Positions 1 to 13,569 of a DNA stretch of 64,000 nt are shown here, piece by piece. The DNA comes from Nymphalis io. Lineage: Eukaryota > Arthropoda > Insecta > Lepidoptera > Nymphalidae. The position numbers and the translations under genes were made by a program. Positions within the stretch are counted from its first letter, which is position 1. Each line of letters starts with the position of its first letter. The notes under the pieces were generated by a model. It searched no databases and was not told the origin of the DNA. It was given only the letters and a program-made list of their open reading frames with translations. The stretch is taken from NCBI RefSeq assembly GCF_905147045.1, contig NC_065888.1:5585001-5649000 (forward strand). Direction: 5' to 3'.

Positions 1-504
1 TCATCTTTTTTTAATTTCTATTTCAACGTTTTTATTGATTGCCACATAAAATGAGCCTTTAATGAGCAAACTTAACATGTGCTTCATACGATATATAAAA
101 ATAAGGAATATCACAGCAATAAATTATAATTTAATTATAAATTGGCCTTAAAATGATAGGATATACATACGTAAATAAAATATAATGAAACAGTTTTGTC
201 TATGTATTGTTATTAGCGTATTCCAGGTCGACAAAGGTCTGATCTGGATCGCACCCACGCCATCCTATGCAGTGCGAAGTTACAACCGGAGATTGTCTGT
301 CGGGGGTGTACGTTCGTCGCACTCGTGCTGTTCGTCTCATTGCTCCGACCACTTCACTTAGTAATTCATTAAATTCTCCGCGTCAACCATTTGTAAACAA
401 AAGTCATTGTTTCGTCCTCATTCGGTCAGTTTGACGATGGCTACTTGCCTTTGTGGGCGCGCAAGGTGTCATCTTTCCATACGCTGACCTCGGCAACAGA
501 CGAT

Positions 505-556
505 ATGAAGTTTTGGAAGTGCAACACTAAACGTACACGAAGCTCTGTTTTAAATA
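505..556 (+). CDS. Candidate distal alternative first exon of the RhoGEF
   Basis: ATG at 505 opens 17 codons (MKFWKCNTKRTRSSVLN) and ends in phase 1 at a consensus GTAAGT donor at 557. Phase 1 is what the CRAL-TRIO exon at 21524 needs, so the join would preserve frame. The preceding 300 bases are richer in G+C than the surroundings, as expected for a 5' UTR and promoter. The frame upstream stays open back to a TAA near 407, so the exact start is uncertain. A short open frame plus a good donor can arise by chance; only the phase match and composition support it. Confidence 0.35.
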
Positions 557-914
557 GTAAGTTTTTTTTAGATAAACCGATATTTTCTATTTTATTTTAA
601 TTTTTTTATAGGGCTTAAAAGTAGTCTAAAATACCCTAAGTGTTTAAAGTATCTTAAAGAATTATTTAAATTTGTTTCTAATAAGTGGTGACATATGCTT
701 TTCTATTTTTTCAAAATTATAAAGAATACATCTTTCCTCTTGCATTTATTTTATCGTGAAATATATTTTTTATCTTATTGTGTTTTCTTTCCAGTCCCGA
801 ATAAGAACCACGTTAGCAAAAACAATTTTCTTTGTGATATCATGATATGTTATGTGAATTTTTGAATACTCTACATATATATATTATATACTCTACTTTC
901 TATTTATATATTTC

Positions 915-953
915 AGGCTCAAGAAGCAGTATAAGTTATTGCTTCTTGAGCCT
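915..953. repeat. 14-base-arm hairpin
   Basis: AGGCTCAAGAAGCA (915-928) pairs perfectly with TGCTTCTTGAGCCT (940-953) around an 11-base loop. It could be a foldback remnant or a structured intron RNA. Confidence 0.6.
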
Positions 954-3718
954 CTTACGAACGACAATTTAGTATCAACTAGCTTTAGTTGAATGCTGCA
1001 TAAATTTAAATAATTTATTAGATACCCAGACACAAACTACATATTTTTTGTAGATGTGTCTATCCTCGTGGTCATGTCTTCATGTTATGTATTAACAAAG
1101 TTTTTAATAACAGACTACACGCCAATTGCCTCTTAAATATAATAGCTTTGGAGCGCCATCATTTAACAACCACAATGAGCTTAAAATAAGAAGAAAAACA
1201 AGGCTCGTTAGTTTAAAAGTATGTGTGTAATTAGAAATTATTTTAAATTATATACTTTATTCGTCGGCGAGCAATCTTAATTATTAATTGCTCTGAAGCC
1301 ATTGACGATTGTGTTCGGCAATTGTAAATAAAACTCAAGGTCGATTGAAATAATTCACCAGGTCAATATAATTTATCGTCCCAAGATTTATTTTTGATTA
1401 GTTGTGTTCAGCGTAACTAGTTTTAAACAAGTTTGGTTATTATTGAAAAATACATCAGTAATAATTTTATTAAAACTATCATTTGAACTTCAACTTCGGC
1501 GATTTATTAATTTAGTATATGAATTTATTTTACAAAAATTGCCTCATTTGTGAGTATCTACGGCACTTTTCCGTATGATACCTAAATTTCATTCCCTAAC
1601 TCCCTTAAAATATGTTTTTAATTTTATAGCTATTTTCGGGAATATGTTTAATATAATTAAACGTCTAGTAAGATTACAATTTAATCTGGAGTTGTGTATA
1701 TTATACACTTAATAAGTGTTATTTTATAAATTGTATGGTTTTTTATTGAGTGATTGATATAAAGCTTAACAGAAATAAAAGCTTATATGTCATTATTTTT
1801 ATATTAATTTTATATTGAGGAAAGACCTCGTATTTCTAAAAATTTATTGTGTGGAGTCCAAATCAAGGCGTAGGCTGGCAATGAGGAACGCGGCTAGCCT
1901 GATTGCTATTCGAGCCGCAGTCCGCCGGCTTTTGTTTGCTGTTCGCATTGTCATGTCTTTCCTCCGGTTCCGACTTTTACTGAATACCGTCGTGGCTAAC
2001 ATTGTAATTTTAATCTGTCATTCTTGGAATAAAAAATGCTATCATGTCGATTTAATTGGAACTTACAGGAAATTCTTGAGGGCACTTTTTATAAGCGTAA
2101 ATGTATCGAAATTGCGGTTGTGTGTGAATCGACTTTTTCTAATACCTAAATAATATTTTTTTTTAAAACCAATTTCATGAGAAATCTAAAAAAACCTCGA
2201 ACTGTTTTGTCTGAAAGTGCAAGATTCGTAATTTAACTTTATATTTTAACTAGTCGGTAATGTAAAATACGTTTTAAAAATCGTTATGTAAAAAACTTTG
2301 CTATCAAATAGGTACTGTGAGGTGTGATAAAAACAATAATATATATTTCAAACACGGATTGGTAGGTAGCTCAAATAGCTAGGTGAAAACAATAGCATAG
2401 TTATGAATAACCGAATATAAATAATTTAATATGACGACGTAACTCGGCAAACGCTATTATGATGAACGCGAAAAGACAGACACGAAGCTTTGTCTGTCCC
2501 TAATGCTTACTATTTGTCCCTGACAACCTTTGAACATTTCAATATAATAAACGGAAAAGATAGACACACTGATTCAGTTTATTCTTTCGATTAACATGAA
2601 AAAAACTTTTTTAGAATTGTACACCTTTTTCCTTGTTAAGTTGAGCTTAAGAAAATATCGTAAACTATTTACTGTTATAGATAAATAACTATAAAAAGCG
2701 TTGCTTTCAGAAATATTTACACTTGTACACGCTACAGGTTTTATAAAGAATAATCTGTATGCTTAAAGAAAATAGGAATAATATTTTAACAATGTTTTAA
2801 AATAAATAAGACTTTTAATGTTCTCTCCAGAGATTACATCGATTCGCGAGCAATATTGACTTCCTAGATGGAAGCCAAGTAGGTGGATCCGTCTGTACTC
2901 ATCGGTTGTTATAAATAGAGCGGTTACAGTAGGAAGAAAACGGTGGTGTTAAAATAAACAATATGTCAAAAACGCAATAAAGTTTAAAACTGGTCTCTTT
3001 GAATTTTATCTCCTTTGATTAAGGTAAGCCAGAAGCGATTTAAAAGTTAAATAAGTACGTATATATTGATTTAAAAAAATATTTAATTAGGTTTGCTTTA
3101 ATTTTAAAATTAATGAAGAGAAAACTAACAACAAACCTGGGTTATTCGTCACTTTTCCTTTAAGCGGCGTACTTTAGTACGCATACTCAAGTTTAATATA
3201 CCTATGTATATAGTATATGATCGTTACAATCATTACATTGAAGAACACAGCTATTTTTTGCGTTGACCGTACTTTCGACCATAATTAAATTATCCGCGCC
3301 CTATGTAGGTAAATCAAGCTTAATTTGTTTTTGATTTATTAATTACTTTATCTCGATTAACATAACTCCATTTTAATATTATACGAGTATACTTGCATTA
3401 TTAAAAAAAACCTCCTGTTCATTTACTTGAAATCGACTTTATCTTACCCAAATGAAATGTTGGCACCCAACCCAAGTGGGTTTTTACCCCGCTAACAAAA
3501 AGTTGATGCGCTTACGTGCTCAATTAGATTGATGCGTTTAACAAAAAAATCTCTTAGTCTGCTCTTCCGATACCCACGAGTTGATAAAGAGTGTTCTATT
3601 ATTTTATCATACTTAAAATAAGCTCTTTATTTTATAATATAATATAATTTAGTGGGTTGAACCGTGTAGTTTATTTATAAAAAAAATGATTAAGGAAAAT
3701 GTATCCCACGGAGGAAAC

Positions 3719-3764
3719 AGAGGAAAGGAGGCCTATATAGAACTATATAGGCCTCCTTTCCTCT
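3719..3764. repeat. Perfect 22-base-arm palindrome at a family-A element edge
   Basis: Arms 3719-3740 and 3743-3764 pair perfectly with a 2-base centre. The right arm (GGCCTCCTTTCCTC) is the start of a reversed family-A element fragment, so the left arm may be a duplicated inverted copy of the element end. Confidence 0.85.
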
Positions 3765-3910
3765 CAAGGAGGGTTAAAGCTTACTCCACTACACAGCTTT
3801 AGTGCGAGTCGATGCATATATTTAATTCATCCGTCACAAAGAAACTTGATCCGATGTTTTCGTTCATCACCTAACTCGAGATGAGTTATGAACAGTTAGT
3901 ATTTTCAAAG
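3743..3910 (-). mobile_element. Diverged family-A fragment
   Basis: GGCCTCCTTTCCTCTCAAGG, AGCTTACTCCACTACACAGC and later an AACTCGAGATGAGTTATGAA segment match the reversed family-A body. Confidence 0.55.
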
Positions 3911-3979
3911 GATACTAACAAAACTCAGAAGAATGCGCAAACGCCGGTATACTCTTTTCTTTGATCCGATGGGATGTTA

Positions 3980-4110
3980 AACCGACAAGACAGGAGAAAG
4001 TTCGGACTAAGGCCTTATTTGTTTTTCGAGACACGTCTGCTAACAGTCTAACACTTCCCAACTTCTAAACTCGACGTTACTGAGAATTTCATGACAGAAT
4101 AACTTATTAA
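3980..4110 (-). mobile_element. Decayed family-C fragment
   Basis: ACCGACAAGACAGGAGAAAG through TACTGAGAATTTCATGACAG matches reversed family-C order. Confidence 0.45.
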
Positions 4111-4317
4111 ACATGGAAGTACTGCCTGGAATCTGCAGCCTTATAATCTTATGATCATTCACCGTTCGTAGGCCAACAATCAATATTAAGGAGTGCGTAC
4201 CACTTGCGACCCGCTAGTACTCATGTTGTGATCCTTAAAACAGGCTCACAAAAAAACAAAACTGGTTAATACATCCATAAGAACATTAAGAGACGTTTAT
4301 ATTATATTACTTTCCGT

Positions 4318-4430
4318 AACAGCCTGTGAATGTCCCACTGCTGGGCTAAAGGCCTCCTCTCCTCTATTTGAGGAGAAGGTTTGGAGCTTATTCCACCACG
4401 CTGCTCCAATGCGGGTTGGTGGAATATATT
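4318..4430 (-). mobile_element. Family-A 3' fragment
   Basis: Nearly identical to the start of the 39211 copy (CTGCTGGGCTAAAGGCCTCC onward), then broken off at an AT-rich palindromic tract (4428-4470). Confidence 0.75.
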
Positions 4431-5084
4431 ATATATATATTATATTATATATATAATATATTATATATTACTTTACAAAAGAAAATACTACAATCACAAT
4501 ATGTTCTATATTCGTCTTAAACTAATTTTAAAATGTCTAATAAATATACCTATTTGACTCCGACTAATGTTTTCTTTTAAAAAATTGTATAGAAATTATA
4601 TGAAAAAAAATTTACAGTAATTGACTCTACATTTACAACTCCATCTAAATTGTTATCGCAATAAACTTTAAAAAACTTAAAAATTTAATTTTGTTTTACC
4701 GTAAAAAAAATCCGAAAAAACTAAATATTCGGTACGATTTTTATTGATTTTGTAAATTACTAGTTTTTGCGTGTAGAACTAATTGCAAGTACCCTTTCGC
4801 TCGCTGTCTTCACTCATTACACCATTTAGTTTATGGTAAAACGTTGACATATATCGTACTAACTATATATATCATATATTTTACTAATTACTAATGATTG
4901 TTTAATTTTAATCTAGTTCGTTTAATTAATGTCAAATCTGTCACCTTAGTAGTTATCTTTCGCCCGCAAAAATATTGTTCCTCTAATAATAATCAAACGT
5001 GACGTTGTCATATAGCCTATCTGTTGTCATTTCGTCACGACTCATATGTAGATTACATCACTTTAACCGCATTCAGCTAAGTGT

Positions 5085-5225
5085 AGAGTAGATGTAGGCC
5101 GGCGCGGCGGGAGGCATCCCATGCGGAAGGACGCGGCCGCTGCTCAGTCGGCGCTCCGTTGTCATCGAAGTATATCCGATGCGCGCCACTAGTTCGGGTC
5201 AACGCGCGAATTTGAATTCGACTAC
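5085..5225 (+). promoter_or_regulatory. CpG-rich block, likely promoter/5' UTR of the exon at 5323
   Basis: This is one of the most GC-rich non-exonic stretches in an otherwise AT-rich region, with several CG dinucleotides (GGCCGGCGCGGCGGG near 5097, GCGGCCGC near 5133). It lies about 100 bases upstream of the candidate start at 5323. No TATA box was relied on. Promoter activity is inferred from composition and position only. Confidence 0.35.
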
Positions 5226-5322
5226 TGAATTTAAATTTCGAACCGTTTGTTATTTTTAATTTTTTGATATGATATATAATATATATGATATAACTTGCTA
5301 ACTGTTAAATTAAAACAGTGAT

Positions 5323-5377
5323 ATGAAAATACGTTTCGAAGTGCCTAATAAATTGGAAATCATTTTTGGAAAAGATA
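5323..5377 (+). CDS. Candidate alternative first exon of the RhoGEF
   Basis: ATG at 5323 opens 18 codons (MKIRFEVPNKLEIIFGKD) plus one base, ending at a perfect GTAAGT donor at 5378. Phase 1 fits the exon at 21524. An in-frame TAA lies three codons before the ATG, which fixes the start. A conspicuous GC- and CpG-rich block at about 5090-5220 lies just upstream and looks like a promoter/5' UTR; it holds a separate short upstream frame (ATG 5121, stop about 23 codons later). The encoded peptide is compact and amphipathic and has no recognisable domain. Confidence 0.45.
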
Positions 5378-6509
5378 GTAAGTAACTGAAATGTTACATA
5401 AAATTAAAATAAACAATATTATTAAATTATTTGCAGTACTTGCAAATTGCTAAGTATTTTTATCTAAAATACCTATTCGTTACTTGTATACAACGATAAC
5501 ATACTAGTTCTTCAAAAGTGATTGTTATAGTTCTAACCAGTTAATTTGAAAAGTTATTTGAATTTGTAATAAATTTATAGATTTTTCTTTGCCATGTATT
5601 TATTAAAATGACACAAAGCAATAGCGAATTTTTCAAAAGTACCCAATATTTTTTTTTTGACAATAATAACAAAATGTTTAATTAAATAACTAAAATTTAA
5701 TATCTTTTGTGTATAATGTTCTTTTTTTCTTTGTTTATACCGCTACACACATAACATGCACTACCCCTATTATTAGCATCTTTGTGGGAGACAAAGCTTG
5801 CTGGTTGCCAAGTAGACATACTTTATAATACTTTACTTTGCTTTGGTAACAAAAGACAATTTAGCCTATATAAAAATCCAGTAAATATAAAAATAAAGTT
5901 TTAACGGTTTTTTTTTATACGGCGTCGGATACTCCATTTACAAATACGCGCCATCAGGTTTGACCGGTTCTCGCAAATCTTTTAAGTATTGAAAACTTCT
6001 ATTCTACTGGCAGCAAGTTTTCGGGTTTAGCTTAACTTAAAAATTGTATAATTAAAAAAAACAACCGTACTTAATATTATATATGAAAGTATGGTTTATT
6101 GGTTCGATGTTTTGTTCTTTGAAGAAGCAACGGTAAAATATGTCTTTCCTATACAGATAGCTTAGAGATCAAAGAGTCGCTATAGCTTATTAATAAGAAA
6201 ATCAAGAACATGCATAGGGCCGAAGGCGAGTCTGAAAACTTGTTGCAAAAATTTTGGTAATGGCCAAATTAACAAGCCTCTTAATACATAATCTATAAAA
6301 ATATCATTTTTATTTAATATGCACTTGTCGGATGATGAGAGGAAATTAAATATGTAAGTTAACGTTTTATAATGGTAATATAATTACAAAGAATATGCTA
6401 ATATCACGATTTTATCGTTAACGAGAGATTTTCGAAACAAAAAGCTAAACTTATACACTAACTTACTATTTATTATAACATTAATGTAGTTAGTTGTCAT
6501 TACTGTATT

Positions 6510-6835
6510 GACTGACTCGTAGATCTAGTGGTCTTATAAGGCTGTAGATTCCGAGGTCCTAGGTTCAAACACCGGGTCGGGTCAATAACTTATTAAGTTT
6601 TTCTGTGGAGTAATTCTAAGTAGCAGCCCGGTGTTTGGAAATTGGCAGTGTTAATACTCCTGTGCATCGCTAAACGCAGGACCATTTGTCCGAACTCTAT
6701 CGAATATTTTGATAAATTGCCTGCAACTCAGGTTGTACACATAATAGTGCGTTATAATTTCATCTGCGCAGTTATCTATTCTTCATCGAGAAGGCCGCCT
6801 TGACGTTAATCGATCAGGACTACATCAGCGTAATG
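6510..6835 (+). mobile_element. Diverged family-C SINE
   Basis: GACTCGTAGATCTAGTGGTC and GGTTCAAACACCGGGTCGGG are the head; the body and CATCTGCGCAGTTATCTATT follow family-C order. Confidence 0.7.
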
Positions 6836-7460
6836 GTACTATACATAACATAATTAACGTTAATGTAATATTTATTACATAACTTTAATAAATGGTAAAT
6901 AGCTTTAATGTAAAAATAAATATCGCTTAATTATATTTTTTATGCAGAACCCAAAAAGAAGTATCATTGTAGTATATCTTAAACTATAGCTCAGCGAACA
7001 ATTTATAAGAACTATCTGTCGAGGTTAGGGTACAATATTTTGTATTAACTTTTGTGAATTAATAATATTTTTGTATAAAATGCTGAATGTTTCGGTAACA
7101 AAAAACACTGCACCTGCTCTCCCAAGTCCCCTAGGCTTTTAGCATTACTGTCGGACACCAGGTGGTACTTCGAATAAAATTTAGGCTAATGTTTTATAAA
7201 AAATATTGTATGTACATTACTCATTTTCTCGAAATACATTTTAATAACTTGGAGGAGAAAGAGAAAACCCTTATGTTAAAAAGAAGCTGAAATAACAATA
7301 CAATTAAAGTTTTATTTTAGAACTAAAAAATACAAGCAAATTCTTGTTCTCAAGAAATTGCTAATAAGATTCATTTCTTTACTTCCGATAAGCGTAAATG
7401 TTTTGCTATGTTTGAGTACTGCAATTATTAAGGGAGAGAGGGAAGGAGTATTAAGGAGTG

Positions 7461-7650
7461 GTATTGTTGTGTTCTGGTTTGAAGGATGAGTGCGCCAGTG
7501 TAATTACAGGCACAAGGGCCATAATATCTTAGTTATAAAGGTTGTTGGTGCATTGGCGATGTAAGCGATGGTTAATATTTCTTATAATGCCAATGTCTAT
7601 GGGCGTAGGTGACCACTCACCATCAGGTGGCCCGGCCCACATGCTAAAAA
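7461..7650 (+). mobile_element. 5'-truncated, diverged family-B copy
   Basis: GTGGTATTGTTGTGTTCTGG, TGTAATTACAGGCACAAGGG and CACCATCAGGTGGCCCGGCC follow family-B order. It lacks the first third. Confidence 0.7.
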
Positions 7651-8427
7651 GTAATAATAATAATTAAGTAACATGTAACGTAAAAAAGAATCCAACGACT
7701 TTTATCATACTTATAAGTTTGACATTTTGAAAAATAATTGTGTTTAATTACGTTTAATTGTTCACGAATTCGACATACGACGTTATGTAGCTTTTAGTAG
7801 GCGATTGATTAAAAGAGCACATAAAAACTTTTCCAGGCCATGCTATAAAAAACCAAAATCCATATAAAGGGATCGCTGGACCTATAACCTAGACATATTA
7901 TTTATTAAATTCTGATTTATTGAAAATATAAGTTTCAATCAATTTAACTTTGTTTTATTCAATAAATATTGTCATTTACCCATTTCAAAATATAGAAAAA
8001 TAGGACGACTTTTTTGTTAGCAACAAAAGAGTTAGGTACAAAAGCATGAAATAGTATACTGTATAGCATAGCAATCGCATAAAAGCATTGTATACCTACG
8101 CACGAACAATGTAACTATCATCGTGAATTCAAATTTGATTTTATAAAACAGGATATTGATAAATTGTCTTCTCATCAAACGTCAGTTTTGACTGTGTAAA
8201 TATCAGGCAGATGATTCCGAATTCAATTCAATAAAATAAAGCATGATGACTAACTCCCAGGAAGTACATGTTTATTCGCGATAACGACAATATTCTCAGG
8301 ACATAATAAAATAATAAATCTCGTTAACAATACCCGTGAGAGAAACAATACCTACGTCAATTTATATAAAATGTAACTGAACTTCGGACTCGACTAATTA
8401 AATAATAATGAATAATTCAAAAAAATA

Positions 8428-8545
8428 AATTCAAAAACCCAAAGCCAACTAAAAATAAAATCGACCTTGAGTGTTGTTGTTTATGAGTTGTTGTTTCTTA
8501 CTTTTACAGAGGTCGATTTTTTTGTTGTCTTTGGGTTTTTGAATT
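8428..8545. repeat. Compound foldback of two nested inverted repeats
   Basis: Outer arms AATTCAAAAACCCAAAG (8428-8444) and its complement (8529-8545), and inner arms AAAATCGACCT (8457-8467) and its complement (8510-8520), are coaxial around a T/G-rich centre. This 118-base structure fits a small foldback or MITE. Confidence 0.75.
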
Positions 8546-9769
8546 CTTCATTCAATCTTATCTACAAACTCTTCAATATTTATCATGTCAATTAGTAGAT
8601 AAATTAGTAAACTTAAATATATATTTTAATTTAATACATAATGATGTTCAGAAGACTGTCGTGGTAGTATGCCATTTTATCCTAAGGATTTTTGCACAAC
8701 AATAATAACAGCAGTACATAAATACGGACTGAAATCATATACCCATAGTCATGTAATTAACGAGGCATCATCGTCCGTGCAGGTTGAATATAATCTGTAA
8801 ATAAGTAATATCATACGTGTTCTATCTAACACAATGTCGGCGCGTGATACTCGCTTCCCGCAAAGCGCTAGTTATCTAGCCGTAGCTATTGTCCTCGAAC
8901 AACCTAGATACTATGGTATGGTGTGTTCTGAATTGATAACACTTAATACCTCTATGAATTAACTACCCAAGTATAAGGTACCGGTAAGTCCCTTTAGATC
9001 TATTGTGAATTGTCATCATTTATGTTGTGTGTGAAATAAAAATACGAGTAAATTAATTAAGATTACTATGCCGCTTGTTTGCTATTTTCCTCAAAGAATC
9101 TTACTTTGTCCAGGGAAGACGAGCACATTGTCTTGGCGCGAGAGATAGAAATGCCCTAAAAATATATATATTTACAGTTATTTACCTATGTCATATTATA
9201 TAGTTTTATAGAACAATAGAAGGATTACATAAAAAGTTTAGGGATTAGACAAAAGAGGATAATCTATTCCATGGTTCAGGATGAATCAACTTAAAGGATG
9301 CGACCTGACGATTTGCGTTTAGCTGGATTAAGAGATATCATTTCGTTTCAATGGAATGACGTTGATTACAATTAATGTGTCTGTTGTCAGTTAATCTCAC
9401 CCTGAGTACGAACACTTAGTGACACGGTTGGCGGGGCGTGTCAATATCAGAGTAATCAAATCTTCTTGACATTGGATGTGATATAGATATTCGTAGTACA
9501 TTCTACAAATATCTCTAAACATACGTAATCCACGACCTGGCCTGCTTATTTAGCTACCGTTTTAAAAGATATATTTATAATATCAGTCTAATTTATCGTA
9601 TTCAGATTTTTCTATGTTTTTGAATTTATGACTAACGATAAGAACAGTGTATTTTGACAGATTGAGGACAATGCCCTAATTTTTGATCGATTCTATCGCT
9701 TAAGCACCTTCTCCTTTTTTTAATTACGCAATAGAATAATATTAATTTATAAAAACAGTATATAAACAA

Positions 9770-9990
9770 CCATTCAATGTTCCACTGCTGAAAAAAGACT
9801 CCAGATTTAACAAGGTTTGGAGCTCATTCCACCACACTGTTCGAGTACATAGAGCCCACGTGGCAATTTTTTCCGAGATAAGCAGTCTTATGACGTTTTC
9901 CTTCATCAATTTATTAGTACGAGATGAATTATAAACATATTAAGCACTTGACCTCGGTATTGCTTGCCCCGCTTTGAGTGTGGTCTGCTC
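9770..9990 (-). mobile_element. Diverged family-A copy
   Basis: GTTTGGAGCTCATTCCACCA and CGAGATGAATTATAAACAT match the family-A body in reverse; the head is decayed. Confidence 0.6.
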
Positions 9991-10949
9991 ACTGGGTCAT
10001 AATTCCTTTTAATATATAATTCCTCTTAATGATGTTTGTCACTATAATATAACTTTTTATAGGAACTAATAGACAATATCTAATAATCTAAAAAAATCTT
10101 ATTGAAATACAAGAACTATAAATAAAAAATAAAATATTATACGTACACTAATTATCACATGGAATTACAATAGTTAACTTAAAAATGTGTGCGAATTACG
10201 TATTATGGGAATAACAACAAAAACGAACACAAAAGAGGTGCGATTTCGTAACGTGACGCGGTGAAGCTCATTATATGAACAGTTACACAATGTGTTTTAA
10301 ATAAATGTACTAAATCATTATACTGGGTAAAGTTTATTTACCTGGAAATGAAAGTGTTAACACGTTCTGGGACGAGAGTGTAGAACACATAAACAAACAT
10401 AGAAACAACGTTAAACAGCTGCTCTTAACAAGTTTACACACATACTACTTATGTTAAAAAACAAACACAATTTCCTTGATGTTTAAAAACGAGCTGTATG
10501 CTCTACTTCATTGGCGTGGAATTTGAACAAGAACACTTTTTTTTTTGTTTCTACAAACGCTTTAATTTTCACGTAAGTATATAAAATAAAAGTCGATGAG
10601 TTGACCTAAACTAAGGTATCGTTACTTTAATTCTCATAATATTTCATTTCGTTACTATCAGTTACACTCTTAAAATAAAGTGTATTTAATAGGATACTCA
10701 AACAACAAAAAAATATTTTAAAAAATATGTTCACTTCGTGAATACAGATTTGTTGTAAGAACAATAATATTTTTTACCATTTTTAATAATAATTGAGGGA
10801 ACCGAATGAAACCGACTTCACTTATTGATGATTTCTGAATGCAAATATTAATTTGCCAATAAAAATACCAAATTAGCTATTTTATGCCTATAATATTTGA
10901 GGAGTTGAAAGAATGGTTTTAATAAAAATAGGGTTTATCTGTATTACAT

Positions 10950-11075
10950 CGTAATTACAGTAAAACATCCAAATCGGTTTATAAATAGCAGAGTTCTAAG
11001 GTAACAAACATAAAAAAACCAATCGAATTAAGAACTTCCTCCGATATTTATTATATTTTTTAAAAGTCGGTTAAA
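10950..11075 (+). mobile_element. Degraded LINE-like tail
   Basis: CCAAATCGGTTTATAAATAG, GAGTTCTAAGGTAACAAACA and AGAACTTCCTCC with a final AAGTCGGTTAA are common at lepidopteran LINE 3' ends. A related copy lies at 36300-36415. Confidence 0.45.
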
Positions 11076-11404
11076 TATATTCGTTGAATGTAAGTATATA
11101 TAATCGATTAATATTTTAATGTAAGAATATATTTTAATATTAAAAAATACACAGTTTTGTCGTCTTGACTTTATTTTACTTATGCAAGTGTCAAGGCTGA
11201 AAGAACAATGCCTGCGCCAGCGCCGGCTGTGTCAATGACACAAAGCAGGAGCACGGTTCAACCAAGGTCACACGATATATGTCGCACATTAAAAATAATC
11301 TGAATTGAAATTAACTTTAATCTTATCAGATAAATATCAGTTTATGGTGACTTTTATTTGTAAACGATATACAAAAACTTTTTTCTTTCTTAAAAATTTT
11401 CAGA

Positions 11405-11650
11405 AAAAATTTTGGAGCTCATTCCATATTGCTGCTTCCATGCAGGTTCATGGAATACATATGAGAATTTAATCCGATACACGCAAATTTCGCCACGAAG
11501 GCTTTTTTCATCGCTAAGCACGAGATGAATTATAGACATATATTAAGCACAAAAAAATTAAAACACATCATTCAGTGGTGGCTTGTCCGAGATTGCACCC
11601 GATATCTTCGAAAAAGATTCGGGGAACGTGTTCTAAGCGCTTTGCTATCT
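11405..11650 (-). mobile_element. Diverged family-A copy
   Basis: TTTTGGAGCTCATTCCATAT, AGCACGAGATGAATTATAGA and a decayed tRNA-like end near 11590-11645 match family A in reverse. Confidence 0.6.
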
Positions 11651-13069
11651 CGTCTGCAATATAATGAATTAATTACTACTAAAACTATATATTATATGCT
11701 ATAACTCAAACTATGACTGTTTATTATAACTATTTTCTATATCATTTAGCAGAAGTTACAGAATTTTTCATATATGTACATACATACATATATAATACAT
11801 ATATCTGTTACTCTGAATCCTTTTGTTCTTAAAATCAATCAGAAACGAGGATCAAATTGATATATGTCAGTAAAGTAGTAGGTAATTGTTCGGACGCTAA
11901 CACCATCATGATAAATCGCTCAATTTTCATTTAAATTTCTACCTTGACAATTTACAAAACTGTATTATTTTCATAGAAAGACTCAAGTCTTGTATATCTT
12001 AATATTATATACATATAGGTATTTATTACTGTGGAGCCCTTACATAAAATTACACACACTATGCTTAATTAGAGAGGCATATAGGAATATTAGTAATTTC
12101 CTTAAAAAGGGCATAATAATGTTCATAATGATAACGAGAAAAAAATTATGTATTATTACTTTCTATACAAATTGTGTAACATTAAACTTAATTTCGTATT
12201 TTTTTTATCCGAAATTTGGCACGGTTGAAACACTAAAATTACGATTAATCAACAATGTGCCAATCTCCGGAAAATCGTACTATGTCGTATCCGATGAAGT
12301 GAGAAAAACGTGACGAGTCGTAATATTTATTCACCTACGTAATTTGTCATTACAATATTCTTTTGAAATAGTAACATAAGTAACGTAATGCAGATGTACA
12401 CATTGTCATATAAGGTGGCAGGAAGCCCTCGAAATGTACAACTTAAAACTTGTAACGTATATCATAATATACTGTGATTTGCAGAAAGAAATATCTGTTA
12501 AGTGTAACATTACAAAGTTGTAGTAAATTATAACTTTGTAATTTTAGACTTAGTGTATTATATAACTAACAATAAGTATGCTCCTAATATGACGATATAT
12601 ATATTTGATTATTTGTATGTATGAGATTGTTTTCTTTTAGACCATTCATTTTCTTTTGCATACGCTGTATCCTGCACTTTCTCAATCTGGCTGATGCGGT
12701 TAGCATTAAGCCCGATTTTTGTTAAATATGTATATTTTTTTAGTATTAGTATAGTTATAAGTATTAAATAAATGTATAAAAATTATAATAAAATTTTACC
12801 TACTTTATATTTGTTTCTTACGAAACAAGTATGTATTGAATTCACATGATGAAGACATAACATAGTGCTAAGTATCAGTAAAGCAAGATTAGTTTATGTT
12901 TACTGTTCCGCTCATTAGGCCCTAACGTTAATGTAGCCTGTAACCTCGTTAATAATGCTAACGTTGTCTAAAAACAAATTCTCCAGCTACGGTTTTTTTA
13001 TATTAGTAAAGATATACCATGTGTATTGTGTATATAAAATCACTAAGTATAAATACTATATACCGTAAC

Positions 13070-13342
13070 AGCCGAGATGGCCCTGTGGTAAGAACGCGTG
13101 AATCTTAAGCGATGATCGTTGGTTCAAACCCGGGCAAGCACCACTGAATTTTCATGTGCTTAATTTGTGATTATAATTCATCTCGTGCTTTACGGTGAAG
13201 GAAAACATCGTGAGGAAACCTGCATGTGTCTAATTTCACTGAAGTTGTGCCACATGTGAATTCTACCAACCCGCATTGGAGCAGCGTGGTGGAATAAGCT
13301 CCAAACCTTCTCAAAAAGAGGAGAGGAGGCCTTTAAATACTA
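13070..13342 (+). mobile_element. Family-A tRNA-headed SINE, near full length
   Basis: Starts GCCGAGATGGCCCTGTGGTA, a tRNA-like A-box region, with B box GGTTCAAACCC at 13121. The body includes TTCATCTCGTGCTTTACGGT, and the copy ends in GGAGAGGAGGCCTTTAAATA. It matches the reversed copy at 39211-39515 closely. Confidence 0.8.
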
Positions 13343-13569
13343 TATATTTTTATGAAATTTACAGTGATCAAAATGAAAGAATTGTAACGATTAATAAATA
13401 GTTCGGCGAACTTTAGAACAAAAAATATGTAGATACTAATCGTATTCTTGTCAACTTCCTCTATTTTTTAAGCTTATAGCCGAGATGATGAGATCACAAC
13501 CATGGAAACCGGTATCGGGTCATCAGTCTAACGGAATTTTAACTTATTTGAGTATTTTTTTCTAAACGG

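Larger units (their letters stand above)
557..5322. other. Intergenic or 5' intron sequence
   Basis: No gene supported. Contains hairpins at 915 and 3719, family-A and family-C fragments (3743-4430) and an AT palindrome near 4430-4470. A GC-richer stretch at 1860-1990 carries an open frame (ATG 1881) that I cannot relate to any protein. Confidence 0.5.

Noticed and set aside
1815..2153. 112-codon plus-strand frame
   Set aside because: It begins at a non-ATG codon; from the first ATG (1881) it is Arg/Leu-rich with no donor or homology that I can see.
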